A DNA stretch of 64,000 nucleotides from Ferribacterium limneticum (GCF_020510565.1 NZ_CP075189.1:4082501-4146500); one strand, 5' to 3'. Shown: positions 45,653 to 54,841, counted from the first letter of the stretch. A program made the numbers and translations. Notes: a model not told the origin generated them from the letters alone.

Positions 45653-46977
45653 CAGAAATACATCTGCGCCAGCGAGTAGGCGACGATGGTCGACACGATG
45701 ACGCCGATCCAGCCGGGAATCATGAAGCTGTGGTTGAGCAGGTATTTGCCGATGCGCGTCGTACCGCTGCGGTCCATGTTGATCGCCGCCAGATCGCTCG
45801 GGTAGAAGGCGAAGAAGAAGTAGGCGTAGCAGGAGGGCATGAGACCGAGCAGCAGTTGCGGGCTGAGGCCGAGGGCGAGGCCGAAGGGCAGCATGATGGT
45901 CAGCGTCGCCGCCTGGCTCTTGACGAAGGCGGAGACGGCGAACATGGCCAAGGCGAAGGTCCAGGGCGCGTACTCAACCATGGCCTTGATGTTTTCAACG
46001 AGGAAAGCCTCGTTGGCCTTGACGAAGGTGTCGCTCATCCAGGCAATCCCGAAGATCGAGACGACGGCGATCATGCCGGCCGTGAACACTTCCGACTTGG
46101 CGATGGCCGCCGCCTTGACGTCGGCCGCGAAGAGGATGAAGGCGCCGAAGGCGAGCATGACGAGCTGCACGACGGTGGTCATCGGAATCGGCTTGCCCTT
46201 GGCCAATGGCAGCACGCTGGGATAGAGGGCGAGGGCAACGATGGTCAGGATGCCGGTGAAGAAGAGCACGACCGACAGCCGGGCCGACTTGGGTAGCGTC
46301 TTGTCGAGCGTCGTTACCGACATGTCGACCGTGGCGCGGAAATCCGGGTCCTGCATGCGCTCCAGGAACTCAGGATCCTTGTCGAGATCGAGGCCGCGCT
46401 TCACGCTCCAGAAGGCCGCCGCCAGCACGCCGATCAGGCCGGCCGGCAGGGTGACCATCAGGATCTGGGCCAGCGTCACCGGCGCATCGGTCTTCGCCGT
46501 CATCGCCAGAAAGGTGGTCACGGCCGCCGCCACCGGGCTGGCCGTGATGCCCATTTGCGAGGCGACGCTGGAAATCGCCATCGGCCGTTCCGGGCGGATT
46601 TTGGTCTTCAGCGCCACGTCGGCAATCACCGGCAGCAGCGAATAGACGGCATGGCCGGTACCGACGCAGACGGTCAGCAGAAAGGTGGAGAGCGGTGCCA
46701 GAATCGTGATCTGTTGCGGATGCCTGCGCATCAGGCGCTCGGCCTGCTGGACCAGCCAGTCGAGACCGCCGGCCACCTGCAAGGTCGCCGACGCAGTGAC
46801 CACGGCGAGAATAATGAGCATGACGGTAATCGGCGGCTCGGATGGTGCAACGCGGAAACCGAAACTGAGCACCGCGACGCCCAGCCCGCCAATCAGGCCA
46901 AGCGCCACCCCGCCGCGCCGGATACCGATCAGGATAGCGGTCAAAACCAGGGCAAACTGAATCCAGAAATCAAACAT
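45652..46977 (-). CDS. Anaerobic C4-dicarboxylate transporter (Dcu family)
   Basis: A 441-residue membrane protein with about ten to twelve helices. Signatures fit DcuA/DcuB: VLTAILIGIRRGGVALGLIGGLGVAVL, VCVGTGHAVYSLLPVIADVALK, and TRIGKYLLNHSFMIPGWIGV at the C-terminus. These carriers exchange fumarate or succinate under anaerobiosis, which suits a facultative anaerobe. AAGGGG precedes the chosen ATG. It is inserted between two arms of the aryl polyene cluster and not obviously related to it. Confidence 0.92.
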   Translation of the reverse strand: MFDFWIQFALVLTAILIGIRRGGVALGLIGGLGVAVLSFGFRVAPSEPPITVMLIILAVVTASATLQVAGGLDWLVQQAERLMRRHPQQITILAPLSTFLLTVCVGTGHAVYSLLPVIADVALKTKIRPERPMAISSVASQMGITASPVAAAVTTFLAMTAKTDAPVTLAQILMVTLPAGLIGVLAAAFWSVKRGLDLDKDPEFLERMQDPDFRATVDMSVTTLDKTLPKSARLSVVLFFTGILTIVALALYPSVLPLAKGKPIPMTTVVQLVMLAFGAFILFAADVKAAAIAKSEVFTAGMIAVVSIFGIAWMSDTFVKANEAFLVENIKAMVEYAPWTFALAMFAVSAFVKSQAATLTIMLPFGLALGLSPQLLLGLMPSCYAYFFFAFYPSDLAAINMDRSGTTRIGKYLLNHSFMIPGWIGVIVSTIVAYSLAQMYF

Positions 46978-47088
46978 GATGTTCCCCTTAAGCAAACTCT
47001 TATATGCTGCAACGCAGCAATTTCAGCTCACTATGCCACAGGGGAATGGGCGACAGAAGGCGGTCTGCCGGGTAAATCTACGCGGAAG

Positions 47089-47102
47089 TTGACCTGCATC
47101 AG
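47089..47102. promoter_or_regulatory. Possible FNR/ANR box upstream of dcu gene
   Basis: TTGACCTGCATCAG resembles TTGAT-N4-ATCAA with two mismatches. It is about 112 bp upstream of the Dcu start, and FNR control would fit an anaerobic transporter. No convincing -10 element at the right spacing was seen. Confidence 0.3.
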
Positions 47103-47116
47103 CCAAAGCAAGACTT

Positions 47117-47153
47117 GCCACGGTCAACCCGAAAAATGGGCCAAAAATGAAAT
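47117..47153 (+). repeat. 37-bp dispersed repeat, full copy (forward)
   Basis: GCCACGGTCAACCCGAAAAA, then TGGGCCAAAAATGAAAT. It is intergenic, 6 bp from the end of the minus-strand hydrolase gene and about 140 bp upstream of the Dcu start. Confidence 0.93.
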
Positions 47154-47159
47154 CCGGAA

Positions 47160-47951
47160 TCAGCGACCCAGCATCCAGCCGGCGATCTGGCCAACCACTT
47201 CGCCCTCAATGCCATTGAAGCCGTGATAGGCCATCGCCTCGCACGGATCACCCCGGCTGACACCAGCGCGGAAGGACAGCAACTGCTGGCGCGGCAAGGC
47301 ACTGAGCTTCTGCATCAGACTAGGTATTTCGCCGTAGGCGCAATGGCTACAACCATCCAGCTCATGATGCGCGACGAGCACCGGAATGCTCAGCTTTTCC
47401 AGCGCCATGCTTGGCACCGCCGGCGCCTTCGGGTCGGTCAGGATGGTCGAGGTCAGGACCAGACCATCCGGCCCGTCGGCCCGACTCAGGCGCGTCGCCA
47501 CCGCGGCAATCGACTGCGTTCCCCGGCTGGTCCCGACCAGCCACACCGGCAAGCCCGCTTGCTGGCGCACCCAGGCGATCACCGCCTGGACATCCGCCAC
47601 ATGCTCCGGCCCCTGGCGATTGCCGGCCAGAAAGGGCGGCGACTGGCGATCCGACGGCGCATCGATCACTACCGTCAGCAAGCCCTGATCGACAAACAGC
47701 TGTCGGCTGCGAATCAGGAAATTCCCCTTGCCCCAGCCAAAAGAGCCATCCGGCACAATCTGCAAACCGCCATGTCCGCCGGCGAAGAGAATGACCGCCG
47801 CCTTGGGTGAGGGCGGGGCGAGCACCAGCAGGCGCTGCGTGACGCCGGCGCGGGTCGGGATATCAACGACCTTGGATTCGGTTTGGCCATAGGCCAGAGA
47901 CACGAAAAACAATAAGGCCAGGCCACACCAGTTTTTGAGTAGATCTCGCAT
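47160..47951 (-). CDS. Secreted alpha/beta hydrolase-like protein
   Basis: About 263 residues with a signal peptide (WCGLALLFFVSLAYG), then an alpha/beta fold with FAGGHGGLQI, a nucleophile-like GTSRGTQSIAAVATRL (Ser in GTSRG) and HELDGCSHCAYG. Similar proteins in proteobacteria are uncharacterised. A purine-rich stretch (GAAGGGAA) precedes the chosen ATG; another ATG 6 bp upstream is possible. It diverges from the ketosynthase gene. Confidence 0.78.
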   Translation of the reverse strand: MRDLLKNWCGLALLFFVSLAYGQTESKVVDIPTRAGVTQRLLVLAPPSPKAAVILFAGGHGGLQIVPDGSFGWGKGNFLIRSRQLFVDQGLLTVVIDAPSDRQSPPFLAGNRQGPEHVADVQAVIAWVRQQAGLPVWLVGTSRGTQSIAAVATRLSRADGPDGLVLTSTILTDPKAPAVPSMALEKLSIPVLVAHHELDGCSHCAYGEIPSLMQKLSALPRQQLLSFRAGVSRGDPCEAMAYHGFNGIEGEVVGQIAGWMLGR

Positions 47952-48123
47952 CTTCATTTCCCTTCTTCCCGCGCTCAAAATCATAAGAAGTTCATGCGTC
48001 GACAAGCCAGTCGGGATTCATCCCTGACATACGAGCGGGCTGATCGACAGATAGGCAATCATGCCATCCATTTACAAGCGCCCCCTCTGCTAAAATCCAC
48101 GTCACCCCATTTCGAGCGCCACC

Positions 48124-49314
48124 GTGACCCCGCTGCTGCTTTCCGCCTACACCGCCACAACCTGCCTCGGGCGCGGGCTTGATGCCACGCGCGAGGCTTT
48201 GCGCAATGGGCGGAGCGGGTTGGTGCCATGCGCTTTCGAGACGGTGCAGCTCGATACCTGGATGGGCGAGGTGGCTGCGGTCGACGCCGAAAAGCTGCCG
48301 GAAGCGCTGGCCGCCTACGATTGCCGCAACAACCGGCTGACCCAGATGGGCCTGGAAACAGACGGTTTTGCCGACCGCGTGCGCGAGGCAATCGCCCGTT
48401 ATGGCAAGACACGCGTCGGCGTCTTCCTCGGCACCAGCACGGCCGGCATTTTGCAGACTGAGCTGGCCTATCGCCGGCGCGACCCGGAAACCGGTGCGTT
48501 GCCTGACGATTTCCACTACCGCACGACACATAATTCCTTCTCGCTGGCTGAATTCACCCGCGATTATTTCGGGCTGGAAGGCATGGCCATGGCCATTTCG
48601 ACCGCCTGTTCGTCGAGCGCCAAGGTGTTCGCCGCCGCGGCCCGCCAGCTCGCGCTCGGCAGCATCGACGCAGCCATCGTCGGCGGCGTCGATACGCTGT
48701 GCCTGACAACGCTCTATGGCTTCGCCTCGCTGCAATTGACCTCCGCCCAGCCGTGCCGCCCTTACGACGCGGCGCGCAACGGCATTTCGGTCGGCGAGGG
48801 CGCGGCGTTTGCGTTGCTTGAACGCTGCGAGCAACCGGCGCCGGGTTCGGTGCTGCTGCTCGGCACCGGCGAATCGAGCGACGCCTATCACATGTCTTCG
48901 CCGCACCCGGAAGGTCTGGGCGCGCGGATGGCCATGGAGGCCGCGCTGCGCTCGGCCGGATTGACGGCCGGCGACATTGACTACATCAACCTGCACGGTA
49001 CCTCGACGCCAGCCAATGATGCCGCCGAGGGCAAGGCCGTCAGCGCGCTGTTCGGTAACGGCGTCCCGTGCAGTTCGACCAAGGGTGCCACCGGCCACAC
49101 GCTGGGCGCCGCCGGGGCTGTCGAGGCAATCATCTGCGCCCTGACCCTGACCGACGGCTTCCTGCCCGGCAGCCCGGGCACCGAAAACGTCGATCCGGCC
49201 ATTCCTGTCGATTACCTGCTGCAAAGTCGCAACGGCAAAGTCAGCCGAGCCCTGAGCAATTCCTTCGGCTTCGGCGGCAGCAATTGCAGCCTGATCCTTG
49301 GAGTCGCCAAATGA
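48124..49314 (+). CDS. Beta-ketoacyl-ACP synthase (second)
   Basis: A 396-residue condensing enzyme starting with GTG (MTPLLLSAYTATTCLGRG). The triad is complete: Cys in STACSSSAKVFAAAA, His in NLHGTSTPAND and His in STKGATGHTLGAAG. In aryl polyene systems the ketosynthase paired with a chain-length factor builds the conjugated chain, and the next gene is such a partner, so this is the better candidate for polyene extension. It overlaps that gene by 4 bp. Confidence 0.92.
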   Translation: MTPLLLSAYTATTCLGRGLDATREALRNGRSGLVPCAFETVQLDTWMGEVAAVDAEKLPEALAAYDCRNNRLTQMGLETDGFADRVREAIARYGKTRVGVFLGTSTAGILQTELAYRRRDPETGALPDDFHYRTTHNSFSLAEFTRDYFGLEGMAMAISTACSSSAKVFAAAARQLALGSIDAAIVGGVDTLCLTTLYGFASLQLTSAQPCRPYDAARNGISVGEGAAFALLERCEQPAPGSVLLLGTGESSDAYHMSSPHPEGLGARMAMEAALRSAGLTAGDIDYINLHGTSTPANDAAEGKAVSALFGNGVPCSSTKGATGHTLGAAGAVEAIICALTLTDGFLPGSPGTENVDPAIPVDYLLQSRNGKVSRALSNSFGFGGSNCSLILGVAK

Positions 49315-50111
49315 GCCGCCCGCTGACCGCCTGGATCGAAGGCATCGGTTTCCTCGCCCCCGGCCTGCCCGACTGGCCGAGTGCCCGCGCCGTTTTGCGC
49401 GGCGAAACGCCGTTGACCGCAGCACCTTCCGTTTTGCCGGCACCGAGCATCCTGCCGCCGGCCGAACGCCGTCGGGCCAGCCGCGTCGTCAAGCTGACGC
49501 TGGCCGTCGGTCTCGAAGCCGCCGCCCACGCCGGCGCCGATGTCGCGACGCTGGCCACCGTCTTCTCCGCCTCGGGCGCCGACGGCCACAACTGCCACGC
49601 CCTGTGCGAGCAACTGGCCACCGACGACCGCCAGATTTCGCCGACCCGTTTCCACAATTCGGTGCATAACGCCGCCGCCGGTTACTGGGGCATCGCCACC
49701 GGCGCGATGGCGCCGTGCCAGGTCATCTGCGCCTACGACGCGAGCTTCGGCGCCGGCCTGATCGACGCCCTGGGGCAGGTCGTTCTCGACCGCCAGCCCA
49801 CACTTTTGATCGCCTACGACAGCGAATATCCCGAGCCGCTGTTTGCCAAGCGGCCAGTGCCGGATGTCGCCGGCGTCTCGCTGTTGCTGACACCGGAACG
49901 CAGTGAGCGCTCGCTCGCATCGATTTCCGTCACACCGGACACGAAGCTTGCCGAGCCGCTGGCCGACGCCGCGCTGGAAGCCCTGCGCGTCTCCATCCCG
50001 GCCCTGCGCGCCTTGCCGCTGCTGCAAAAACTGGCGCGCGGCGAAGCCGGCGAGATCTGCCTCGACTACCTGCCGCCGATGCAACTGAAGGTCGACATCA
50101 GGCTGTGCTAG
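49311..50111 (+). CDS. Chain-length-factor-like ketosynthase N-terminal protein
   Basis: A 266-residue protein equal to an isolated beta-ketoacyl synthase N-terminal-like half (PF13723 type). It keeps FHNSVHNAAAGYWGIATGA and CAYDASFGAGLIDALGQVVL, where the active Cys is replaced by Ser, so it should be catalytically inert and act as partner of the preceding ketosynthase. This truncated form is normal for aryl polyene chain-length factors. The stop overlaps the dehydratase GTG by 7 bp. Confidence 0.87.
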   Translation: MSRPLTAWIEGIGFLAPGLPDWPSARAVLRGETPLTAAPSVLPAPSILPPAERRRASRVVKLTLAVGLEAAAHAGADVATLATVFSASGADGHNCHALCEQLATDDRQISPTRFHNSVHNAAAGYWGIATGAMAPCQVICAYDASFGAGLIDALGQVVLDRQPTLLIAYDSEYPEPLFAKRPVPDVAGVSLLLTPERSERSLASISVTPDTKLAEPLADAALEALRVSIPALRALPLLQKLARGEAGEICLDYLPPMQLKVDIRLC

Positions 50112-50542
50112 ACAAAAGCTGGATCGCCGCCCACATCCCGCATCAAGGCAGCATGTGCCTGCTCGATGCGGTAAAGGAGTGGTCCGACTCGGCGATCACC
50201 TGCCGCGCCAGCAGCCACACCGACCCGGCCAATCCGCTGCGCGCCGAAGGGCGGCTGGGCGCCGCCAACGGCATCGAATACGCCGCGCAGGCCATGGCCA
50301 TCCACGGCGCGCTGATCGCCGGTGACGATGCCGCACCGCGCCAGGGCTACCTGACCAGCGTGCGCAGCGTCAGCCTGCATGTCGCCTGGCTCGACGACCT
50401 GCCGGGCGAACTCGACGTGCATGCCGAACGCCTGTCGGGCGACAGCAACAACATCCTCTACCAGTTCTCGCTCAGCCACGCCGGCCGCTGCCTGCTCGAA
50501 GGCCGCGCCGCCGTGGTGCTCGACGCTGCGGCGCTGGGCTGA
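50105..50542 (+). CDS. Hotdog-fold dehydratase partner (no HFPG motif)
   Basis: A 145-residue hotdog protein starting at GTG: MLDKSWIAAHIPHQGSMCLLDAV, then NGIEYAAQAMAIHGAL. It has no HFPGxPxxPG motif, whereas the 38.1-kb dehydratase does; the two probably form the mixed dehydratase known from aryl polyene pathways, each giving part of the active site. That pairing is inferred. Confidence 0.82.
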   Translation: MLDKSWIAAHIPHQGSMCLLDAVKEWSDSAITCRASSHTDPANPLRAEGRLGAANGIEYAAQAMAIHGALIAGDDAAPRQGYLTSVRSVSLHVAWLDDLPGELDVHAERLSGDSNNILYQFSLSHAGRCLLEGRAAVVLDAAALG

Positions 50543-50546
50543 GAAT

Positions 50547-50583
50547 CCCACGGTCAACCGGAAATAATGGCCAAAAAGGAAAT
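50547..50583 (+). repeat. 37-bp dispersed repeat, full copy (forward)
   Basis: CCCACGGTCAACCGGAAATA, then TGGCCAAAAAGGAAAT. It begins 5 bp after the dehydratase stop and ends 3 bp before the ketoreductase ATG, so its AAGGA is the likely ribosome-binding site of that gene. Confidence 0.93.
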
Positions 50584-50586
50584 CTC

Positions 50587-51306
50587 ATGAAACGTGCTCT
50601 CGTCACTGGCGGCAGCGGCGGCATCGGGGCTGCGATCTGCAAGCGTCTTGCGGCTCACGGCCATCACGTCATCGTCCACGCCAACCGTAGCCGCGAGAAG
50701 GCCGAAGCCGTCGTCGCCGAGATCGTTGCCGCCGGCGGCAGTGCCGAAGCCGTCGCCTTCGATGTCACCGAGCGCGCCGCAACAGCCGCCGCGCTGGAAA
50801 AGCTGCTCGAGCCGGGACCGATCCAGATTCTCGTCAACAACGCCGGCATCCACGCCGACGCCGTTTTCCCCGGCATGAGCGCCGAGCAGTGGCATTCGGT
50901 CGTCGATGTCTCGCTGAACGGCTTTTTCAATGTCACCCAGCCGCTGACCATGCCGATGATCCGCACGCGCTGGGGCCGCATCGTCAATATTTCGTCGATT
51001 GCCGGCATCACCGGCAACCGCGGCCAGGTCAATTACTCGGCCGCCAAGGGCGCCTTGCACGCAGCCAGCAAGTCGCTGGCGCTGGAACTGGCCAGCCGCG
51101 GCATCACGGTCAATGCCGTGGCGCCGGGCATCATCGCCACCGACATGATCGAGGGCACGTTCGACGCCGAGGCGATCAAGAATCTCGTGCCGATGAAGCG
51201 GGCCGGCAAACCGGAAGAAGTGGCCGACCTCGTCGCTTTCCTTGCTTCGGAAAAAGCCGCCTATATTTCCGGGCAGGTCATCTCGATCAACGGTGCGATG
51301 ATCTGA
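50587..51306 (+). CDS. 3-ketoacyl-ACP reductase (FabG-like SDR)
   Basis: A 239-residue short-chain dehydrogenase with TGGSGGIGAAIC (NADP-binding), NNAGIHAD, catalytic Ser in NISSIAGITGNRG and YSAAKGA (Tyr-Lys). It reduces the beta-keto group in each cycle of polyene extension. Last biosynthetic gene of the second plus-strand arm. Its leader is supplied by the 37-bp repeat. Confidence 0.92.
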   Translation: MKRALVTGGSGGIGAAICKRLAAHGHHVIVHANRSREKAEAVVAEIVAAGGSAEAVAFDVTERAATAAALEKLLEPGPIQILVNNAGIHADAVFPGMSAEQWHSVVDVSLNGFFNVTQPLTMPMIRTRWGRIVNISSIAGITGNRGQVNYSAAKGALHAASKSLALELASRGITVNAVAPGIIATDMIEGTFDAEAIKNLVPMKRAGKPEEVADLVAFLASEKAAYISGQVISINGAMI

Positions 51307-51399
51307 GGTCAGCCTTCGGGCCCGACAAATAATTCACCTTGCATGCGCCGGCCCGATGCCGGATGATCGGATTCAACCCGTCGCCTAGGAGAATCCGCC

Positions 51400-51837
51400 A
51401 TGCCTGATTTCTATCCCCGCGTTACCGCGAAAACATCGCCGGAGCCAAAAACAACGGCGCCGCTCGACTTTTTCCAGAACCCGCTCTCTGCCTGGCAATC
51501 ATTCCAGATGCCGCTATCCGGCGACGTCACGCAGGCGATCAATCCGTGGTCATGGACCTTTGGCTCAGCGACCAGCCAGCTCGGGCTGGTCAACATCAAC
51601 CTCGGGCGCAGCGGCAACCCGGAGATTGAGCAGGAAGTGCTCGATGAAGTCGGCAGCTACGGCAAGCAGCTCGGCTGCATCGGCGACGCGCTGGGCGTCC
51701 TCATCAAGCACGTCAAGCTGGACGAACTGGCGCCCGCCGAGCGCGATGCCATCACCAAGTTGCGCTTCCAGCTCGAGGCCATCGCGCAGATCAAGGCCGG
51801 CCACCGGACGGCGAAAAAGGTCACAAAACGCGCCTGA
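51400..51837 (+). CDS. Conserved hypothetical protein
   Basis: A 145-residue protein with a disordered N-terminus (about 1-35) and a helical C-terminal half NPEIEQEVLDEVGSYGKQLGCIGDALGVLI (partial), ending with a basic tail TAKKVTKRA. The central part resembles phasin-like or polyhydroxyalkanoate-associated helices, but I cannot assign it firmly. AGGAGA precedes the ATG. Probably not part of the aryl polyene pathway. Confidence 0.72.
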   Translation: MPDFYPRVTAKTSPEPKTTAPLDFFQNPLSAWQSFQMPLSGDVTQAINPWSWTFGSATSQLGLVNINLGRSGNPEIEQEVLDEVGSYGKQLGCIGDALGVLIKHVKLDELAPAERDAITKLRFQLEAIAQIKAGHRTAKKVTKRA

Positions 51838-51891
51838 TGGCGTTTGCCCGGGACTAGAATGAGGCTGCCGAAACCGTGAAGGAGGAGTCCC

Positions 51892-52146
51892 ATGAATCCC
51901 CCAAAAGACAGCTGCCTGAGCTTGCACGACGCGGCGCAGGCGCTTGCCGCCGGGCCGGATGCCCAGCACGATGTTGAAGTCGCCCTGGCCCACGCCATCG
52001 AGCACGGCGAGCTGCATGCCAATGTGAAGCGCTGGGCAACCGAGCAGTGGGAAGGACGGCAGTTGCCGGGCAATATCAACCGGCTGGAAACCTTCATCGA
52101 GCGCGCCGAACTGGATGCCTGGCAGCGCCGCCGCCAGCCGGCCTGA
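51892..52146 (+). CDS. Hypothetical small protein
   Basis: An 84-residue acidic helical protein: LSLHDAAQALAAGPDAQHDVEVALAHAI (partial) and WATEQWEGRQLPGNINRLETF. AAGGAGGAG lies 7 bp before the ATG, which strongly supports expression. I do not recognise the family. It is 54 bp downstream of the preceding hypothetical gene and converges on a thioredoxin gene. Confidence 0.72.
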   Translation: MNPPKDSCLSLHDAAQALAAGPDAQHDVEVALAHAIEHGELHANVKRWATEQWEGRQLPGNINRLETFIERAELDAWQRRRQPA

Positions 52147-52151
52147 ACGAT

Positions 52152-52466
52152 TCAGCCGGCGAGCAGTTCGCTGATTTCCCCGGTACTGGTTGGCCGGACG
52201 ACGCGGCCGATTTCCTGACCGTCGCGCATGAGGATCAGCGTCGGCCATAATTTCACGCGAAATGTCCGCCCGAGTCGACGGCCCGGGCCGTCCTCGACCT
52301 TGATGTGGCGGAATTCGTTGCCGCCCAAGGCGGCCTTGATGAAGGGCTGGGCGCCCTGGCAATGCGGGCACCAGTCGACGCCAAATTCGATGAGCAGCGA
52401 GCCGGGCAGGGCATCGATTTCGGCCCGGTCGGGCGCGGTTTCGGCGTAGTTGGCGACGTAGGCCAT
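52152..52466 (-). CDS. Thioredoxin-family protein
   Basis: A 104-residue cytosolic thioredoxin-like protein with active site GVDWCPHCQGAQPFI and the cis-Pro in KLWPTLILMRDG. The WCPHC site differs from WCGPC of canonical thioredoxin. It is encoded just downstream of a cation:proton antiporter on the same strand (10 bp gap). Confidence 0.88.
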   Translation of the reverse strand: MAYVANYAETAPDRAEIDALPGSLLIEFGVDWCPHCQGAQPFIKAALGGNEFRHIKVEDGPGRRLGRTFRVKLWPTLILMRDGQEIGRVVRPTSTGEISELLAG

Positions 52467-52476
52467 GGCTCTCTCC

Positions 52477-53676
52477 TCAGGCGGAACGCAGGATCAGTTC
52501 TTTCATTCGCGCCAGCTTCGGGGCGACCATGGGCACGGTCAGCATGGTGCTGACCACCGCCATGAGCAGCAGGGCGGTGAAGGTTTCGCTGGTGATGATC
52601 TGCTTGTCGAGCAGGATGTTGGCGAAAATGATCATGATCAGCGCCTTGGTCTGCAGCAGCCAGCCGATGATGCTGGCTTCGCCGGGTGCCCATTTGAGGA
52701 TGCGACCGGCGATCCGGACGCCGATCAGCTTTCCGCTGACCGAAGCAACGAGCAGCACGGCGGCGGCGATGAAGACGGCGGCGCCGCCGACATCCCAGTT
52801 GGTGCGCAGGCCGGTGGACAGGAAGAAGACCGGCATGATGACAAGCAACACATGGTGGCGCAGCAGGTCCATTTTTTCCTGGTCGAACCAGTCGGCTTCC
52901 ATGCTCGCCCCGGCCAGGAAGGCACCGACCATGAAGTGCAGGCCGGCCCAGTCGGCGCCGAAGGCGACGGCGGCGAGCCAGATCAGCGCGACATACCAGC
53001 GGTCGCGCTCGGCCAGCCGGACCATGAGTTTGTGGAAAAGCCAGGCAGCAACGACGAAGGCGACGAGGAAGCTGGCCTGGCGGCCAATGCGTTCCCAGTC
53101 CATGAGGATGAGCGCCAGCACGCCCCAGATCGCGATGTCGTCGAGGCTGGCGTAACGCAGGATGCGCTGGCCGATGGGCTGGCGCAGGATTTCGAGCTTT
53201 TCCATGAAGAGGATCAGGATGGGCAGGGCCGTCACCGCGCAGGCCATGCCGACGCCGACAACGAATTGCCAGGTCAGCGCCTTTGGCCCCATCCAGCCAT
53301 CGACGCTCAACATGAGCGCCGCTGCCGCGCAGCCGAAGAGCAGCGGTGTGCCGAGTGCCAAACCGGCCGTGGTGCCGCTTTCGCGGCGATGTGCCCAGGC
53401 TTTCCGGAGGTCGAGTTCGATGCCGGCGATCATGACGAAGAGCATGACCGCCCACCAGGCGATACCGTTCAACGACTGGATGACGGCCGGGTTGAAGACA
53501 AACTGGTAATACTCCGGGAAGGCCTTGCCGAGAATGCCCGGCCCGAGCAGGATGCCGGTGATGATCTGGACGACGACGAGCGGCGCGTAATAGTCGGTCT
53601 TGCCGAGCCGCCAGATCAGCCAGGGCACGGTGAAGATGATCGTCATGGCGATCAGGAAAATTTCAGTCGTATTCAT
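52477..53676 (-). CDS. CPA2-family cation:proton antiporter
   Basis: A 399-residue membrane protein with about twelve helices of the Na+/H+ (K+/H+) exchanger family. Segments: LVVVQIITGILLGPGILGKAFPEYY and AWWAVMLFVMIAGIELDLRKAW (with the conserved acidic pair region), then LRYASLDDIAIWGVLALIL. No TrkA-N or C-terminal regulatory domain is attached. Exchange specificity is not readable. Confidence 0.9.
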   Translation of the reverse strand: MNTTEIFLIAMTIIFTVPWLIWRLGKTDYYAPLVVVQIITGILLGPGILGKAFPEYYQFVFNPAVIQSLNGIAWWAVMLFVMIAGIELDLRKAWAHRRESGTTAGLALGTPLLFGCAAAALMLSVDGWMGPKALTWQFVVGVGMACAVTALPILILFMEKLEILRQPIGQRILRYASLDDIAIWGVLALILMDWERIGRQASFLVAFVVAAWLFHKLMVRLAERDRWYVALIWLAAVAFGADWAGLHFMVGAFLAGASMEADWFDQEKMDLLRHHVLLVIMPVFFLSTGLRTNWDVGGAAVFIAAAVLLVASVSGKLIGVRIAGRILKWAPGEASIIGWLLQTKALIMIIFANILLDKQIITSETFTALLLMAVVSTMLTVPMVAPKLARMKELILRSA

Positions 53677-53683
53677 GCTTTGT

Positions 53684-54832
53684 TCAGTGGCGGGCGGCCG
53701 CAGCAGCCTGGCGTTGATAAATGGCGGCCAGCAGGTCGGTCTGGGTCAGGACGCCGGCCAGGCGCTGGCTTTCGTCGAGCACAGGAATGATGACCGGATG
53801 GTCGGCCGAGGCCAGCAAGGCGGCAATTTCACTGACCGGGGTCGTCGTTTGGGCCCGGGCAAAGTGGTTGCTCATGATCTGCCCAACGACCTCGGGCTTG
53901 TCGGAATAAGCCGAGGGTGTAGCCCGCAGCAAGCGACGGATGTTGTCGCCGATACCCTGCTCGCCATCCGGCTCGACATGGCGCAGGAAGTTTTCCAGCG
54001 TCAGCACGCCGATCACCCGCTGACTGCGGTCGACCACCGGCAGTCCATGCAAATGGTTGGCCTGCATCAGGCCCCAGGCTTCATTGAGTTCGGTGGCGAA
54101 CTCGACGCTGATCGCCGGGGCCGACATGACCTCGCTGCAGATGCGTCGATCATGGCGCTGGTGGGCGTGCGTCGTCGCCAGATCGTAGATGCGCACCAGA
54201 TCGTCCTCGCTGATGTCGAGATAGGTATCGAGCTTTTCCAGCGCATGCTGAATGTCTTCGTGGCGGATGCTGCGGCGTACCGGCCTGTCCTTTTTGGCAA
54301 CCTGCGTGGCCGGCAGGCATTGCGGATAGCGCCGGCCGGGAATCAGATTGTTCACCACCAGCACGGCCATCAAGGCAGCGCCGACGTTAAGCAATGCCGT
54401 GAGCAGCGAGGTCGGTTGCTGCTGGGCGCTCAGGGCAAAGACGACGGCCATGGCGCCACCCGGCGGGTGAATGCAACGCAGCCAGGCCGTCACCCAGATG
54501 GCCAGGCCAAGCGCAACGCCGACGGCGAGAAAGGCCGGCGCAATCCACAGGCCGCAAAAATGGCCAATCAGCGCCGAGATGAACAGGCCGCCGGCCAGCG
54601 ACCACGGCTGGGCGAGGGGGCTGTGGGGCAGGGCGAAGAGAATGACGGAGCTGGCGCCAAGCGGGGCCAGCAGGTAGCTGATGCCAGGCCCGGCCGGCAG
54701 CACGGCAAGAATGCCTTGCATGAGGAGGATGCCGACCAGCCCGGCCAGCGCACTGAGCCAGCGTTCGCGCGGTGACAGCGCGGCAGCATCGGCGATCAGG
54801 TAACGCAGGGAAAACTGGCGCAGAGCGTTCAT
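53684..54832 (-). CDS. HPP-family membrane protein with two CBS domains
   Basis: A 382-residue protein. The N-terminal HPP domain (about 20-170) has four helices with the signature CIHPPGGAMAVVFAL and LLAPLGASSVILFALPHSPLAQP. The C-terminal half holds paired CBS domains (VMSAPAISVEFATELNEAWGLM and QIMSNHFARAQTTTPVSEIAALL), which sense adenine nucleotides. Some HPP proteins in plastids carry nitrite; bacterial role unknown. It is 7 bp upstream of the antiporter gene. Confidence 0.88.
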   Translation of the reverse strand: MNALRQFSLRYLIADAAALSPRERWLSALAGLVGILLMQGILAVLPAGPGISYLLAPLGASSVILFALPHSPLAQPWSLAGGLFISALIGHFCGLWIAPAFLAVGVALGLAIWVTAWLRCIHPPGGAMAVVFALSAQQQPTSLLTALLNVGAALMAVLVVNNLIPGRRYPQCLPATQVAKKDRPVRRSIRHEDIQHALEKLDTYLDISEDDLVRIYDLATTHAHQRHDRRICSEVMSAPAISVEFATELNEAWGLMQANHLHGLPVVDRSQRVIGVLTLENFLRHVEPDGEQGIGDNIRRLLRATPSAYSDKPEVVGQIMSNHFARAQTTTPVSEIAALLASADHPVIIPVLDESQRLAGVLTQTDLLAAIYQRQAAAAARH

Positions 54833-54841
54833 GGTCCGGGC

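Noticed and set aside
47089..47102. Firm FNR regulation of the Dcu gene
   Set aside because: The box has two mismatches and no -10 at the expected distance, so I list it only as a low-confidence site.
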